Notes: a model not told the origin generated them from the sequence alone. Counted from the stretch's first letter, positions 15,344 to 24,829 are shown. The stretch is 34,843 nt of DNA from Parvibaculum sp. (GCF_030694575.1 NZ_JAUYUS010000035.1:1-34843); one strand, 5' to 3'. A program made the numbers and translations.

Positions 15344-16924
15344 ATGACGCTTGCGGAAGCAACGTCCGCGTGGAGCCGCGAGGAAGCGGCCGCGGCAGGC
15401 ATGGTATTGGCGTGGCACGCGGCGCAGGCGCCCGACAGGCCCGCGATTATCTCGGAGGCGGGGAACCGCAGCTTCGGCGAATTGAACGCCAACGCGAACC
15501 GGCTGGTGCGGGCCCTGAGGCGGGCGGGACTGAAGGCGGGCGACGCGGTGGCGCTGCTCTGCTCCAACCGGCCCGAATTCGTGGAGACGGTGGCGGCCTG
15601 CCAGCGTGGCGGTTTTCGCCTGACGCCGGTGAACTGGCACCTGAAGGGCTCGGAAGTCGGCTACATCGTCGACAATTGCGAAGCGAAGGCCTTCGTCGCG
15701 GATGCGCGCTTCCCGGCCTCGGCCATGGAAGCGGTGCGCATGTCGCCGGGTCTTGTCGCGAAACTCGCCGTCGGCGGTCCGATCGAGGGCTTCGCCTCCT
15801 ATGATGCGGCGGTGGAGGCCGAGGACGGCGGCGACCTCACCGATCCGGCGCTCGGTACACAGATGATGTATACCTCCGGCACCACGGGACATCCGAAGGG
15901 CGTCTTCCGGCGGCAGGCGGCGCCCGTCTCGCCGCTGCTGGTGAAGCTGACCGAGACGGCGGCTTTTCGCGAAGACGACCTGGCGCTGGTGACCGGCCCG
16001 CTCTATCACGCGGCGCCGCTCGCGCTGAACCTGAGCTTCCCGATCAATGCCGGCGTCGGCTGCGTGTTGATGGACAAGTGGGACGCGGAGGAGACGCTGC
16101 GTCTCGCGGAGGAGTACCGCATCACGCATACGCATGTCGTGCCGACCATGCTGCACCGGATGCTGCAACTGCCCGAGACGACCAGGGCGAAATACGACAC
16201 GTCTTCGTTGCGCTGGATTCTTCACGGTGCGGCGCCTTGCCCGGCGCATGTGAAGGAGGGCTCCATCGCCTGGTTCGGTCCCGTGGTCTTCGAATATTAC
16301 GCGGCGACGGAAGGCGGCGGCATTTTCGTCGACAGCCATGAATGGCCAGCGAAGAAGGGTACGGTCGGCAAGCCGTTGCCGGGCGTGATCGTCGAAGTGC
16401 ATGACGAGGACGGGCGGCCGGTGAAGCCGCGCGAGGTCGGCACGATCTATTTCAAGGCGCCGGAGCAGGGACGCTTCGAATATTTCAAGGCGCCGGAAAA
16501 GACCGAGGGCGCCTATCGCGGCGATTTCTACACGATGGGCGACATGGGCTATCTGGATGAGGACGGATTCCTGTTCCTCACCGGACGCAGCGCCGAGGTC
16601 ATCATTTCGGGCGGCGTGAACATCTATCCCGCCGAGATCGACCAGGAGATTTTGAAGCATCCGGCTGTGGCGGATGCGGCGGCGGTTGGTGTGCCCAACG
16701 AGGAATGGGGCGAGGAGGTGAAGCTTGTCGTCGAGCTGAACGAGGGCTATCGCCCCGACGATGCGATGGCGCGGGAACTGCTCGACTTCGCGGCGGCGAA
16801 CCTGCCGGGCTATCAGCGCCCGCGCTCGGTGGACTTCATGCAGGAACTCCCGCGCATGCCGAGCGGCAAGGTGCTCCGCCGCACCATCCGCGATGCCTAT
16901 TGGCAGGGCGACAAGAAAATCTGA
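15344..16924 (+). CDS. AMP-forming acyl-CoA synthetase
   Basis: 526-residue cytoplasmic enzyme that activates a carboxylic acid to its CoA thioester via an acyl-adenylate. The ATP/AMP signature YTSGTTGHPKG spans 176-186. Later motifs are YYAATEGGG, the hinge region YLDEDGFLFLTGR, the GGVNIYPAEID block, and the catalytic lysine K509 in PSGKVLRR near the C-terminus. Length and layout fit the medium/long-chain or aromatic FadD-like group. The acid used is not predictable. The ribosome site GGGAGGAAG precedes the ATG. It is followed by a strong hairpin and then the exporter gene. Confidence 0.93.
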   Translation: MTLAEATSAWSREEAAAAGMVLAWHAAQAPDRPAIISEAGNRSFGELNANANRLVRALRRAGLKAGDAVALLCSNRPEFVETVAACQRGGFRLTPVNWHLKGSEVGYIVDNCEAKAFVADARFPASAMEAVRMSPGLVAKLAVGGPIEGFASYDAAVEAEDGGDLTDPALGTQMMYTSGTTGHPKGVFRRQAAPVSPLLVKLTETAAFREDDLALVTGPLYHAAPLALNLSFPINAGVGCVLMDKWDAEETLRLAEEYRITHTHVVPTMLHRMLQLPETTRAKYDTSSLRWILHGAAPCPAHVKEGSIAWFGPVVFEYYAATEGGGIFVDSHEWPAKKGTVGKPLPGVIVEVHDEDGRPVKPREVGTIYFKAPEQGRFEYFKAPEKTEGAYRGDFYTMGDMGYLDEDGFLFLTGRSAEVIISGGVNIYPAEIDQEILKHPAVADAAAVGVPNEEWGEEVKLVVELNEGYRPDDAMARELLDFAAANLPGYQRPRSVDFMQELPRMPSGKVLRRTIRDAYWQGDKKI

Positions 16925-16950
16925 TCCGGCACCATCTCTCTTGAAATGCA

Positions 16951-16981
16951 GAACGGGCCGCTTTCATAAAGCGGCCCGTTC
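16951..16981 (+). terminator. 14-bp perfect hairpin after the acyl-CoA synthetase gene
   Basis: GAACGGGCCGCTTT pairs with its exact complement around a 3-base loop, 27 bases after the stop. There is no T-run on the downstream side, so it may act as an mRNA 3' stabiliser or weak terminator rather than a classical intrinsic one. Confidence 0.6.
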
Positions 16982-17028
16982 GCCTATATGAACCGCGCGG
17001 GACGAGGGATGGCGAAAGTAGATATAAA

Positions 17029-18234
17029 ATGAATGCATCCACCCCGCGCGGGAGCCGGATCGGCTTTGTCGTCATTCTCGGTTCCCTGATCGCCTTCGCG
17101 CCGCTCTCGATCGATATGTACCTGCCGGCCTTTCCGGCAATCGCGGCTCATTACGGCACCACGGCCGGCGCGGTACAGACGACGCTCGCCGTCTTCTTCG
17201 TCGGTCTCGCGGTGGGGCAGGGCGTGGTCGGCCCGATCACCGACCGTGTTGGCCGCCTGCCGCCGCTCCTGATCGGCATCGCGATGTATGTCGGCGCGTC
17301 GATATGGGCGGCGCTGGCACCGGATATCGAAAGCCTGACCGCCGCGCGGCTGCTGCAGGCGCTTGGCGGCTGCGCGGGCATCGTCGTGTCGCGCGCCATG
17401 GTGCGCGATCTCTTCGACGAACGCGGCTCCGCGCAGGTTTATTCGATGCTGATGCTGGTGATGGGGCTCGCACCCATTCTCGCGCCGATGATCGGCGGCT
17501 TCATCATCGCGCATTGCGAATGGCACATGATTTTCTGGGTGCTCGCCGCCTTCGGGGCCGCCTGCGTCCCGGCCGTCCTGTTCGGGCTCGGCGAGACGCT
17601 GCCGCGCGAGCGGCGCCAGCATGGCGGGCTTCGCCCCGTGCTCGGCGCCTATCTCGCGCTCTTCGCCGACCGGCCTTTCATGGGCTTCGCGCTCGCCAAT
17701 GCCTTCATCTCGGCGGCGATGTTCGCCTATATCACCGGCTCGCCCTTTGTCTTCATCGAGTTGCACGGGCTCGATCCTTCCGGCTATGCCATGCTTTTCG
17801 GCGTGAATGCGGCGGGGCTCATTATCGCGTCGCAGGTGAATGCGTTCCTGCTGCGTCGCATGTCGGGGCGCGTCATTCTGAAAGTCGCGATGGGCATACA
17901 TCTCGCCGCCGCGCTGGCGCTGCTGGCCGCGACGATCTTCCGTCCGGATGCCTTTTATGCGCTCGCAGCCTGCATCTTCATCGCCGTCGGCAGCGTCGGC
18001 TTTGTCGGCGCGAATGCGATGGCGGCAGCGATGGCGCGGGCGGACAGCCATATCGGTTCGGCCTCGGCGCTGACAGGCATTCTCCAGTTCGCGCTGGCGG
18101 CCGTGGCGGGTGCGCTTGTCGGGGCGTTCAATGACGGCACGGCGCTGCCGATGGCGCTGACCATCGCGGGCGCGAGCATTGCCGGCACGGTGGCGCGGCT
18201 CATGGCACGGGAGGCGCAGCCGGCCGCGGCTTAA
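17029..18234 (+). CDS. Bcr/CflA family drug efflux transporter (MFS)
   Basis: 401-residue proton-coupled exporter with twelve membrane helices. The N-terminal block ([20 protein letters not shown]) is diagnostic of Bcr/CflA proteins, followed by motif A between helices 2 and 3 ([14 protein letters not shown]) and the helix 4-5 region [23 protein letters not shown]. Export of a small hydrophobic drug or an endogenous metabolite is inferred from family. The ribosome site is weak. Its TAA shares the palindrome TTAA with the stop codon of the convergent dioxygenase gene. Confidence 0.92.
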   Translation: MNASTPRGSRIGFVVILGSLIAFAPLSIDMYLPAFPAIAAHYGTTAGAVQTTLAVFFVGLAVGQGVVGPITDRVGRLPPLLIGIAMYVGASIWAALAPDIESLTAARLLQALGGCAGIVVSRAMVRDLFDERGSAQVYSMLMLVMGLAPILAPMIGGFIIAHCEWHMIFWVLAAFGAACVPAVLFGLGETLPRERRQHGGLRPVLGAYLALFADRPFMGFALANAFISAAMFAYITGSPFVFIELHGLDPSGYAMLFGVNAAGLIIASQVNAFLLRRMSGRVILKVAMGIHLAAALALLAATIFRPDAFYALAACIFIAVGSVGFVGANAMAAAMARADSHIGSASALTGILQFALAAVAGALVGAFNDGTALPMALTIAGASIAGTVARLMAREAQPAAA

Positions 18235-18914
18235 GTGTCGGCCCAGCGCCGCAGCAAATTGTGGTAGATGCCCGAGAGGCGGACCACTTCCGGGTGGTCG
18301 ATGCCCTGCTCGGCGCCGAGCGAACGGATGCTCTGGTCGAGATCAAACAGGAGCGTGCGCTCCGCATCGTCGCGCACCATGCTCTGCAGCCAGAAGAACG
18401 AGCACACCCTGGCACCGCGCGTGACGGGCGTGACGTGATGCAGACTGGTCGAGGGATAGAGCACGAGATCGCCCGCGGCCAGCTTCACTTCCTGCGTGCC
18501 GTAATTGTCCTCGACCACCAGAATGCCGCCGTCATAGTCCTCCGGTTCGCTCAGAAAGAGCGTCATCGAGAGGTCGGTGCGGACGCGGACGGGCGTGCCG
18601 GGCACGATGCGGATGGCGTTATCGACATGCGTGCCGAAATATTCGCCGCCCGCATAGCGGTTGAAGAGCGGCGGAAATATCTTCAGGGGCAGCGCCGCCG
18701 AAATGAAGGTGTCGTTCCGCGCCAGCGCATCGAGGACGCCGTCGCCGAGCTTGCGCGCGAGGGCCGAGTTTTCCTTGAGTTGCTGGTTCTTCTTGACGGT
18801 GCCGGATTGTTCGCCTGCCGTCGCCTTGCCGTCGATCCATTCGGCCTTGTCCATCTCGGCGCGAAATGCCGCGACTTCGGCCTTGCTCAGCACCTCGGGA
18901 ATCGACACCAGCAT
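18231..18914 (-). CDS. Fe(II)/2-oxoglutarate PKHD-type dioxygenase (PiuC/YbiX family)
   Basis: 227-residue cytoplasmic oxygenase. The iron triad is H96-x-D98 (FGTHVDNA) and H159 ([11 protein letters not shown]), with R169 positioned for 2-oxoglutarate. PiuC/YbiX proteins are usually encoded next to catecholate siderophore receptors, and here the gene lies 84 bases downstream of such a receptor on the same strand. Its job in iron uptake, perhaps modification of a siderophore or peptide, is unproven. A 12-bp hairpin separates the two genes. The protein ends on the shared TTAA with the convergent exporter. Confidence 0.93.
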   Translation of the reverse strand: MLVSIPEVLSKAEVAAFRAEMDKAEWIDGKATAGEQSGTVKKNQQLKENSALARKLGDGVLDALARNDTFISAALPLKIFPPLFNRYAGGEYFGTHVDNAIRIVPGTPVRVRTDLSMTLFLSEPEDYDGGILVVEDNYGTQEVKLAAGDLVLYPSTSLHHVTPVTRGARVCSFFWLQSMVRDDAERTLLFDLDQSIRSLGAEQGIDHPEVVRLSGIYHNLLRRWADT

Positions 18915-18938
18915 GATTTGTCCTTCGGCAAACCGGCA

Positions 18939-18968
18939 GGCAGGCCCGGTTGCGAGACCGGGCCTGCC
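18939..18968 (-). promoter_or_regulatory. 12-bp perfect stem-loop in the receptor-dioxygenase gap
   Basis: GGCAGGCCCGGT pairs perfectly across a 6-base loop within the 84-base space between the TonB receptor stop and the dioxygenase start. No T-run follows on the transcribed side, so it may be an mRNA-processing or stabilising element that makes receptor and dioxygenase levels differ. Confidence 0.6.
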
Positions 18969-18998
18969 GCCATTTTCGATCTTTCCGAACCGGAGGGC

Positions 18999-21263
18999 TC
19001 AGAAAGTGTATTCGAGCGTCAGCGTAGCCGAGCGGCCCGGCGCCACAAAGACAAAGGGCGTGCCGCTGCGGTAAAGCGAGTCGTAGTAAAGCTCGTCGAA
19101 CACGTTAAGGACATTGAGGCGAAGCGTCACATCCGGCGTCACCGCATAGTCGGACATGAGGTCCACGCGGACCCAGTCCGAAAGCTTCGGCGAAGCGTCA
19201 TGCGCGGAATAGGTGCCGCCATAGACTTCGCCCTGGTAGATGACGGCGGAGCCGACCGACCATTCCTCGGTCACGGCGTATTTCGCCTGAATGAAGGCGC
19301 TCTTCTCGGCCGTGTTGACCATCTTGCCCGGCCCGGAGGGGCTTGCGATCACTTCGGCGTCGAAGAGGGAGCCGCCGGCCATCAGGCTCAGTTCCGGCGT
19401 GACGTTGCCGGCCGCCTGAACCTCGATGCCGCGCACCCGGCGTTCGCCCTGACCCTCGCCCGCGACCACGACATCGAGGCCGCCTTTACGGGTGATCTCG
19501 AAGATCGAGGTGGACAGCAACAGGTGCTCGTTGAAGAGCTCCCACTTGGTACCGAGTTCGTAGGAAATGATCCGTTCCGCATCGATGGATTCGATGGCGG
19601 TCGTGTTGCCGCCATAGGCCGCGCTCGTCGAATCCGTCAGGGCGCCCGGCGGGTTCGATGCCGAGGCGACCGACGTATAGATGCTGCCATTCGGCAGCGG
19701 CTTGAAGGTGACGCCGGCATGCCAGTTGAAGAAGTTGGTATCGGTGTCGCCCGAGGTTTCGGGATAGGGACTGCCGCCACCGACCGACGACGTCTGAAGC
19801 TGTTTGTAGCGGTCGAAGCGGAGGCCGCCGAAGACCTGCCACTGCTCGTCGAGCTTCATCGTATCGGAGACGAAAACCGCCTGCGTCTCGATCAGGCTCG
19901 CCGTCGGCTGGTTGTTTTTCAGGATTGTGCCGTTCCAGGCGTAGTTGTTGGGATTGTTGATGTCGACGGTGACGTTGCTCTGTCCCCGATAGCCCGGATT
20001 GCGCGAGTCTTCATAAGTGGCCTCGATGCCGCCAATGACGGTGTGCTCGATACTGCCCGTAGCGAAATCGTAGGTGAGCGTGCTGAGCCCGCCGACATAA
20101 TCCCAGTTCTGGCGGCGTTGTTTGGCGGATGAATTCACGGTGCCGGCGCCGAGGTTCGGTCCTTCGGGCGCGCCGACGACATAGTGGTTGGTCGCATAGC
20201 CGTAGCGGACTTGCGTGTTCCAGCGGAGGTTCGGATTGAGTTCGACCTGCGCCTGGAGGGTGGCAATGTCCTGCGAGGTTTCCCAGAAGTCGCGCGTGAG
20301 CTGACCGTAGAATTTGGCTTCGCCGCCGACCGTGTAGGGGCTCTTCGTGCTGGCGTTCCACGGCACGCCGAAATCCGGCATGGCGTCGGTTTCGAGATGG
20401 TAGTAGTCGCCGATGATGGTGACCGTATCGGAAGCCTGCCATTCGAAGGCAACCGCGCCGCCCCAACGATCGTCATGGACGTCCACGTCGTCGCTGCGTC
20501 CCGGCACGTTGGATTCGTGCCACATGCCGTTCACGCGAACGGCGAGCGTATCGCTCACGACCTGATTGGTGTCGATGGTGACACGCTTGTAGTCGTCCGT
20601 GCCGAAGCCGACGGTGGCTTTGCTGAAGGTCTCGCCCTGCGGCATTTTCGTGATCATGTTGATCGCGCCGCCGGTCGTGCCGCGGCCGGCGAAGGTCGAG
20701 TCCGGTCCCTTCGATATTTCGATCTGCTCGACGGCGAAGGTTTCGCGGCTGACGACGCCGGGGTCGCGCAAGCCGTCGACGAGGACGTCGCCGCGCGCCT
20801 CGAAACCGCGAATGATGAAGCGGTCGCCGAGCGCGTTGCCACCTTCGCCTGTGCCGATGGTGATGCCCGGCTGCATCCGGATCACGTCCTTCACCGACGT
20901 CGCACCGGCATCCGTAATGGCCTCTTTCGGAATGATTGTGATTTCCTTGGAGAAGTCCTGGATGTCCTGTTCGATCTTCTTGTTCGCCGAGCGGTCCACT
21001 TTGTAGGGGGCGGCGGGGTCGGCATAGGGATTGGCGCCGGGCTCGGTCGTGCTTTCGATCACGAGGGTGGGCAGGTCGATCGCGCTCTCGTCCTTCTTCG
21101 CGTTCGACTCTTCCGCGAAGGCGGGCATCGCGATGCCGGCGGCCGCCGCGACGCAGCACGCCGTCATGAGTTTGCTTCTGTAGCTCTGTTCCGGGCGCCC
21201 CGTCAGGCGCACGGGCGAGCGCAACGATCCCGGCACCCTCGCCGGATTTTTCTTCTCTATCAT
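18999..21263 (-). CDS. TonB-dependent siderophore receptor (Fiu-like)
   Basis: 754-residue outer-membrane ferric-siderophore importer. The long n-region is followed by a signal peptide core (LMTACCVAAAAGIAMPAFAEE), a TonB-box-like LPTLVIES, and a plug domain with ITIIPKEAITDAGATSVKDVIRMQPG and RFIIRGFEARGDVLVDGLRD. A 22-strand barrel ends in LTLEYTF with the terminal Phe typical of outer-membrane proteins. The linked PKHD dioxygenase supports a catecholate type like E. coli Fiu. The start at 21263 has GGGGGA 7 bases upstream; the frame continues 26 codons further but without a better site. A Fur-like box lies about 120 bases upstream. Confidence 0.93.
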   Translation of the reverse strand: MIEKKNPARVPGSLRSPVRLTGRPEQSYRSKLMTACCVAAAAGIAMPAFAEESNAKKDESAIDLPTLVIESTTEPGANPYADPAAPYKVDRSANKKIEQDIQDFSKEITIIPKEAITDAGATSVKDVIRMQPGITIGTGEGGNALGDRFIIRGFEARGDVLVDGLRDPGVVSRETFAVEQIEISKGPDSTFAGRGTTGGAINMITKMPQGETFSKATVGFGTDDYKRVTIDTNQVVSDTLAVRVNGMWHESNVPGRSDDVDVHDDRWGGAVAFEWQASDTVTIIGDYYHLETDAMPDFGVPWNASTKSPYTVGGEAKFYGQLTRDFWETSQDIATLQAQVELNPNLRWNTQVRYGYATNHYVVGAPEGPNLGAGTVNSSAKQRRQNWDYVGGLSTLTYDFATGSIEHTVIGGIEATYEDSRNPGYRGQSNVTVDINNPNNYAWNGTILKNNQPTASLIETQAVFVSDTMKLDEQWQVFGGLRFDRYKQLQTSSVGGGSPYPETSGDTDTNFFNWHAGVTFKPLPNGSIYTSVASASNPPGALTDSTSAAYGGNTTAIESIDAERIISYELGTKWELFNEHLLLSTSIFEITRKGGLDVVVAGEGQGERRVRGIEVQAAGNVTPELSLMAGGSLFDAEVIASPSGPGKMVNTAEKSAFIQAKYAVTEEWSVGSAVIYQGEVYGGTYSAHDASPKLSDWVRVDLMSDYAVTPDVTLRLNVLNVFDELYYDSLYRSGTPFVFVAPGRSATLTLEYTF

Positions 21264-21383
21264 TCGACAATCCCCCATTTGGGCCGCCCATACGCGGGCT
21301 ACAAAATTCGGGAGAGCACCGTGCCGCGCGACCTGCCCCATAGCGTCGGCACGCGCCCCTCCCGGAACGATGGGACTAATTAT

Positions 21384-21398
21384 TGAGAATAGTTCGCA
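21384..21398 (-). promoter_or_regulatory. Fur-like box upstream of the siderophore receptor
   Basis: TGAGAAT-A-GTTCGCA on the plus strand is a 7-1-7 inverted repeat with 5 of 7 symmetric pairs. Read on the gene's strand it is TGCGAAC-T-ATTCTCA, close to the classical Fur site. It shares 12 of 15 positions with the box at 30479-30493. Position and downstream genes fit iron repression. Confidence 0.6.
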
Positions 21399-21485
21399 TC
21401 TGCAATCGCAAATTGCGGCGATCTGAAATTAGTTGCGAATGTGAGGCAAAAGCATCACAGCCGCCTCCACGAAGACGGCAAAGCA

Positions 21486-21515
21486 GAAGGGCCACTCCTT
21501 TCGGAATGGCCCTTC
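21486..21515 (-). terminator. Hairpin downstream of the LLM monooxygenase-hydrolase operon
   Basis: GAAGGGCCACTCC pairs with GGAATGGCCCTTC around TTTC with one mismatch. It lies about 50 bases after the hydrolase stop and before the promoter region of the TonB receptor. It lacks a good T-run in the minus direction; a T-rich stretch occurs about 20 bases further on the plus side. Confidence 0.55.
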
Positions 21516-21563
21516 GCTCCTATCCGCGCCTGTTTTTGTTTTTGGACGCCGATTCCGTGTGTG

Positions 21564-22340
21564 TCAGCCGAGCTTCGCGAGCGCCGCCGCGACATGGCCG
21601 GGCTTTTCGAGCGTCATCAGATGGCCCGCTTCCGGGATCGAGACGAGCTCGGCACCGGCAATCGCCTTCTTCCAGCTATGCGCATAGACCGGCGCAATGA
21701 GCTTGTCGCCGTCGCCCCAGACGAGCACCGTCTTCGCCTTGACGCGGTAGAGGCGCTGCGAGAGGCCGCGATCCGGCACGGGAAAGAGGATCTTGCCCGC
21801 CATGCCGAGCTGCCGCGCATTCTGCACGAGGAAGCCCTTCAGCCATTCCGGATCGTCGAGCGCGACGCCCGCCGTCATCAGCGCCGTGCCAGCCGCCACG
21901 TCGTGGAAGAGAACGGCGGGAAGCTCGTAGGGCAGCATCGCGAAGATGTCCGGGATCGGATGATCGTCGAGCCAGAGACCGGCCGGGCAGATGAGCCCGA
22001 GGCGGCTGACGTCGTTGGGCGCGATGGCGGCCATTTCCGCCGCGATCATGCCACCCATCGAATGGCCGACGAGGATCGGGTCTTTCAGGCCGAGTGCGGC
22101 CACCACGTCCCATGTATGGAGCGTGATGTCGAGCATCTCGCGCAGCTCGCCGCATTCCTGCGAGTCGCCATAGCCGGGCAGGAGCGGCGCATAGACGTGG
22201 TATTTCTCCGCGAGCTTCGCGAGGAAAGGGTCTTCGGCGGTCACACCGCCCGCACCGTGGAGGAAGACGAGCGGTTCGCCCTTTCCGCCTTCGAAGTAAC
22301 GGACGGGGACGTGGTGGGTCTCGATCGTTTTCGTTTCCAT
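21564..22340 (-). CDS. Alpha/beta hydrolase coupled to an LLM flavin monooxygenase
   Basis: 258-residue cytoplasmic serine hydrolase. The oxyanion region is LVFLHGAGG, the nucleophile elbow is GHSMGG (S94), the acid lies in VWGDGDKL (D209/D211), and the base is H239 in PEAGHLMTLEKPG. The order resembles meta-cleavage-product and ester hydrolases. Its ATG overlaps the monooxygenase TGA by one base (TGATG) and follows GGAGGGAAGG, so the two are translationally coupled. A likely job is to hydrolyse an ester, lactone or ring product made by the monooxygenase. Confidence 0.92.
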   Translation of the reverse strand: METKTIETHHVPVRYFEGGKGEPLVFLHGAGGVTAEDPFLAKLAEKYHVYAPLLPGYGDSQECGELREMLDITLHTWDVVAALGLKDPILVGHSMGGMIAAEMAAIAPNDVSRLGLICPAGLWLDDHPIPDIFAMLPYELPAVLFHDVAAGTALMTAGVALDDPEWLKGFLVQNARQLGMAGKILFPVPDRGLSQRLYRVKAKTVLVWGDGDKLIAPVYAHSWKKAIAGAELVSIPEAGHLMTLEKPGHVAAALAKLG

Positions 22341-23605
22341 CAGTCCTTCCCTCCGACCATCGCGGCGATTTCCTTTTCGGCCGGCAGGCTGCCCGGCTTC
22401 ACGCGCTTTGCCAGCGGCTTGCACCAGAAGCGGTTGTCGTCCTTGTAGTCCGGGAACATGCCACGCAGATGCGGCATCACTTTCTCGGCGAAGAGCTTCG
22501 TCGAGTGCATGCACTTGTCCATCGGCATGTTGCCGACATGGAGGAGGCAGAAGATGTTGCCGACATTGAGCCCCTTGATGAGGTCTTCCATGCGCTGGCG
22601 GACGGTCTCCGGGCTGCCCGCGATCACATGACCCTGCTCGATCAGGTCCTTCCAGGTGAGTTCCGAATAGCCGCCGATGGGCGGGGCATATTGCGACAGC
22701 GCGCCGGTCTGGATCGTCTTGATGGTGCGGTAGCCGGGCGCATCCGCGAAGCCGCCATAGACATGGAGGCAGCGGTTGTAGAAGTAGCTGACATGCTCGG
22801 AATAGAGCCGCTCGGCTTCCTCGTCCGTGTCGGCGACGCAGATCGTCTGCGCGAAGCCGGCGCGATAGGGACTCTCGTCGGGCGCGTTGCGCTGCGCGAC
22901 GCGGTCCCAATAGCCCTGCATCAGCGCCTTGGCGCGGATGTAGCCGGAGAAGGAGAGGTAGGAATAGGAGTAGGTGTTGTCGATGCAGAAGTCGTAGGTC
23001 TCGACCGAACCGCCGCCCGGAATATGGATCGGCGGCGGGTCCTGAATCGGGCGCGGCCAGATGTTGACGTGGCGCAGCTTGTTGTAGCGCCCGTTCCACG
23101 CGAAGGGATCGGGATCGGACCAGGCGCGGCGGATGAGATCGTGCGCTTCCTGATATTTCTCGCGGGTGAGCGCGGGGATCTGGCCGTAGCAGTAATTCGT
23201 GTCCATCGAGGTGCCGACCGGGAAACCCGCGACGAGACGGCCGCCGGAAATGCAGTCGAGCATCGCAAATTCTTCGGCGACGCGCACCGGCGGGTTGTAG
23301 AGCGCGATCGAATTGCCGAGCACGACGAGGCCGACATCGGATGTGCGCCGCGCAAGGCCCGCCGCGATGATGTTCGGCGACGGCATGATGCCGTAGCCGT
23401 TCTGGTGATGCTCGTTGACGCCGATGCCGTCGAAACCGAGCGTGCCCGCATATTCGAGCATGTCCATGTAGGAATTATAGACTTCGTGGCTCTTCGCCGG
23501 ATCGAACAGGCGCGAGTCGATATCGACCCAGACCGAACGATGCTTCTCCCGGAAATCGTCCGGAAGGTAAGGCCAGGGCATCAGGTTGAACCATGTGAAT
23601 TTCAT
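22340..23605 (-). CDS. LLM-class flavin-dependent monooxygenase (luciferase-like)
   Basis: 421-residue protein with the bacterial luciferase TIM-barrel. Recognisable blocks are EYAGTLGFDGIGVNEHHQNGYGIMPSPN near the N-terminus, LVVLGNSIALYNPPVRVAEEFAMLDCISGGRLVAGFPVGT, and late VIAGSPETVRQRMEDLI that closes the flavin site. It probably uses reduced FMN delivered by a separate reductase, which is not in the window. It is longer than the usual 330-380 residues because of a Trp/Cys-rich C-terminal tail. Substrate unknown. The ribosome site GGGAGAGGG precedes the ATG. It is divergent from the aldo/keto reductase across a 207-base region with a palindromic operator candidate. Confidence 0.92.
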   Translation of the reverse strand: MKFTWFNLMPWPYLPDDFREKHRSVWVDIDSRLFDPAKSHEVYNSYMDMLEYAGTLGFDGIGVNEHHQNGYGIMPSPNIIAAGLARRTSDVGLVVLGNSIALYNPPVRVAEEFAMLDCISGGRLVAGFPVGTSMDTNYCYGQIPALTREKYQEAHDLIRRAWSDPDPFAWNGRYNKLRHVNIWPRPIQDPPPIHIPGGGSVETYDFCIDNTYSYSYLSFSGYIRAKALMQGYWDRVAQRNAPDESPYRAGFAQTICVADTDEEAERLYSEHVSYFYNRCLHVYGGFADAPGYRTIKTIQTGALSQYAPPIGGYSELTWKDLIEQGHVIAGSPETVRQRMEDLIKGLNVGNIFCLLHVGNMPMDKCMHSTKLFAEKVMPHLRGMFPDYKDDNRFWCKPLAKRVKPGSLPAEKEIAAMVGGKD

Positions 23606-23673
23606 GTCGTTCCCTCTCCCGAAGGGGCTGTTTTTACGGCGCGCCGGAGCACGCTCTCGCCCTCATTCTGATT

Positions 23674-23689
23674 TAGGGTAAGCACCCTA
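23674..23689. promoter_or_regulatory. Operator candidate TAGGGT-N4-ACCCTA between divergent genes
   Basis: A perfect 6-bp inverted repeat with 4-base spacer sits 69 bases upstream of the LLM monooxygenase start and 124 bases upstream of the aldo/keto reductase start. It could control either or both. No regulator gene is adjacent in the window. Confidence 0.45.
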
Positions 23690-23812
23690 GGCCGGGAGTC
23701 TATTAAGTTTGCGGGCCTCGCGCAAACGTTACACGCGCGGCCTGTCGCGCGTGCCCGGCGAGGCATAAACTCGCGCGCTGAAAACGGCGGAAACCGCGGC
23801 AGGGAGAGCATC

Positions 23813-24757
23813 ATGCGTTTCAAGACACTTGGAAATTCGGGATTGAAAGTCTCGGTCGCCGGCCTCGGCTGCAACAATTTCGGCATGAAGATCGATCAGG
23901 CCGCTACCGACATCGTTGTCGGGAAGGCGCTCGATCTCGGCATAACGCTCTTCGATACGGCGGACGCCTACGGCAACAAGGGCGGCTCGGAAACGATGCT
24001 CGGCAAGGCGCTGGGTCCGCGGCGCAAGGAGATCGTGCTGGCGACCAAGTTCGGATTGCCGATGGGCGACGGCGAATACATGAAGGGCGGTTCACGCCGT
24101 TACATTGTGAATGCCGTCGAGGCGAGCCTGAAGCGTCTCGGTACGGACTACATCGACCTCTACCAGTTGCACTTCCCCGACCCGGATACGCCGATCGAGG
24201 AAACGCTGGCCGCGCTCGACGATCTCGTGCACTCGGGCAAGGTCCGCTATATCGGTTCGTCGAACCTGACCGGCTGGCAATTCACCGAAGCCGCCTTCAT
24301 CGCGAAGGAGCGCCGCCTCACGCCCTTCGTGAGCGCCCAGAACCACTACAATCTCCTCGATCGCAAGATCGAATTCGATCTCGTGCCCGCCGTGAAGAAA
24401 TATGGCGGCAGCGTGCTGCCCTATTTCCCGCTGGCGAGCGGCATGCTAACCGGAAAATACAAGCGCGGCCGCGACCTGCCGAACGACGGCCGGCTGACGC
24501 AATGGGGCGAGCGCGGCAAGGGCATCCTCACCGACGCGAATTTCGACCTGGTAGAGAAGGTGACGGCCTTCGCCGAAACGCGCGGAAAAACCACGCTCGA
24601 CGCCGCCATCGGCTGGCTCGCCTCGCAGCCCCATGTCGCGAGCGTGATCGCAGGCGCGACGAAACCGGAGCAGGTGGAGGCGAATGTGAAGGCGAGCGAA
24701 TGGGAGATGAACGCGGAGGAGCTGGACGAGATGAACCGGATCACGTTCCGGTTATGA
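23813..24757 (+). CDS. Aldo/keto reductase
   Basis: 314-residue NAD(P)H-dependent carbonyl reductase with a TIM-barrel fold. The catalytic tetrad is complete: D48 and Y53 (LFDTADAYG), K79 (LATKFG) and H120 (YQLHFPD). The cofactor end is formed by VSAQNHYNLLDR, LASGMLTGKYKRG and SVIAGATKPEQVEANVKA. It belongs to the YajO/Tas-like bacterial group rather than the sugar-reductase type. The start has GGGAGA in place. It may reduce an aldehyde or ketone released by the divergent monooxygenase-hydrolase pair; that link is inferred from gene order. Confidence 0.93.
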   Translation: MRFKTLGNSGLKVSVAGLGCNNFGMKIDQAATDIVVGKALDLGITLFDTADAYGNKGGSETMLGKALGPRRKEIVLATKFGLPMGDGEYMKGGSRRYIVNAVEASLKRLGTDYIDLYQLHFPDPDTPIEETLAALDDLVHSGKVRYIGSSNLTGWQFTEAAFIAKERRLTPFVSAQNHYNLLDRKIEFDLVPAVKKYGGSVLPYFPLASGMLTGKYKRGRDLPNDGRLTQWGERGKGILTDANFDLVEKVTAFAETRGKTTLDAAIGWLASQPHVASVIAGATKPEQVEANVKASEWEMNAEELDEMNRITFRL

Positions 24758-24829
24758 CGCCCGTTTCGGGTTGCCCGTGCGCGATGCGGGTGTTCTGCTG
24801 AAGGCTCGGCAGACAAACAGGAGGAAACG

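Noticed and set aside
15119-16660. 513-residue minus-strand ORF across the acyl-CoA synthetase and lpxR leader
   Set aside because: His/Arg-rich shadow with no ribosome site; the plus strand has complete AMP-binding motifs.
18231-18234. Shared TTAA stop of the convergent exporter and dioxygenase genes as a special signal
   Set aside because: TTAA is a palindrome that serves as TAA on both strands; it is a neat packing coincidence with no sign of regulation.
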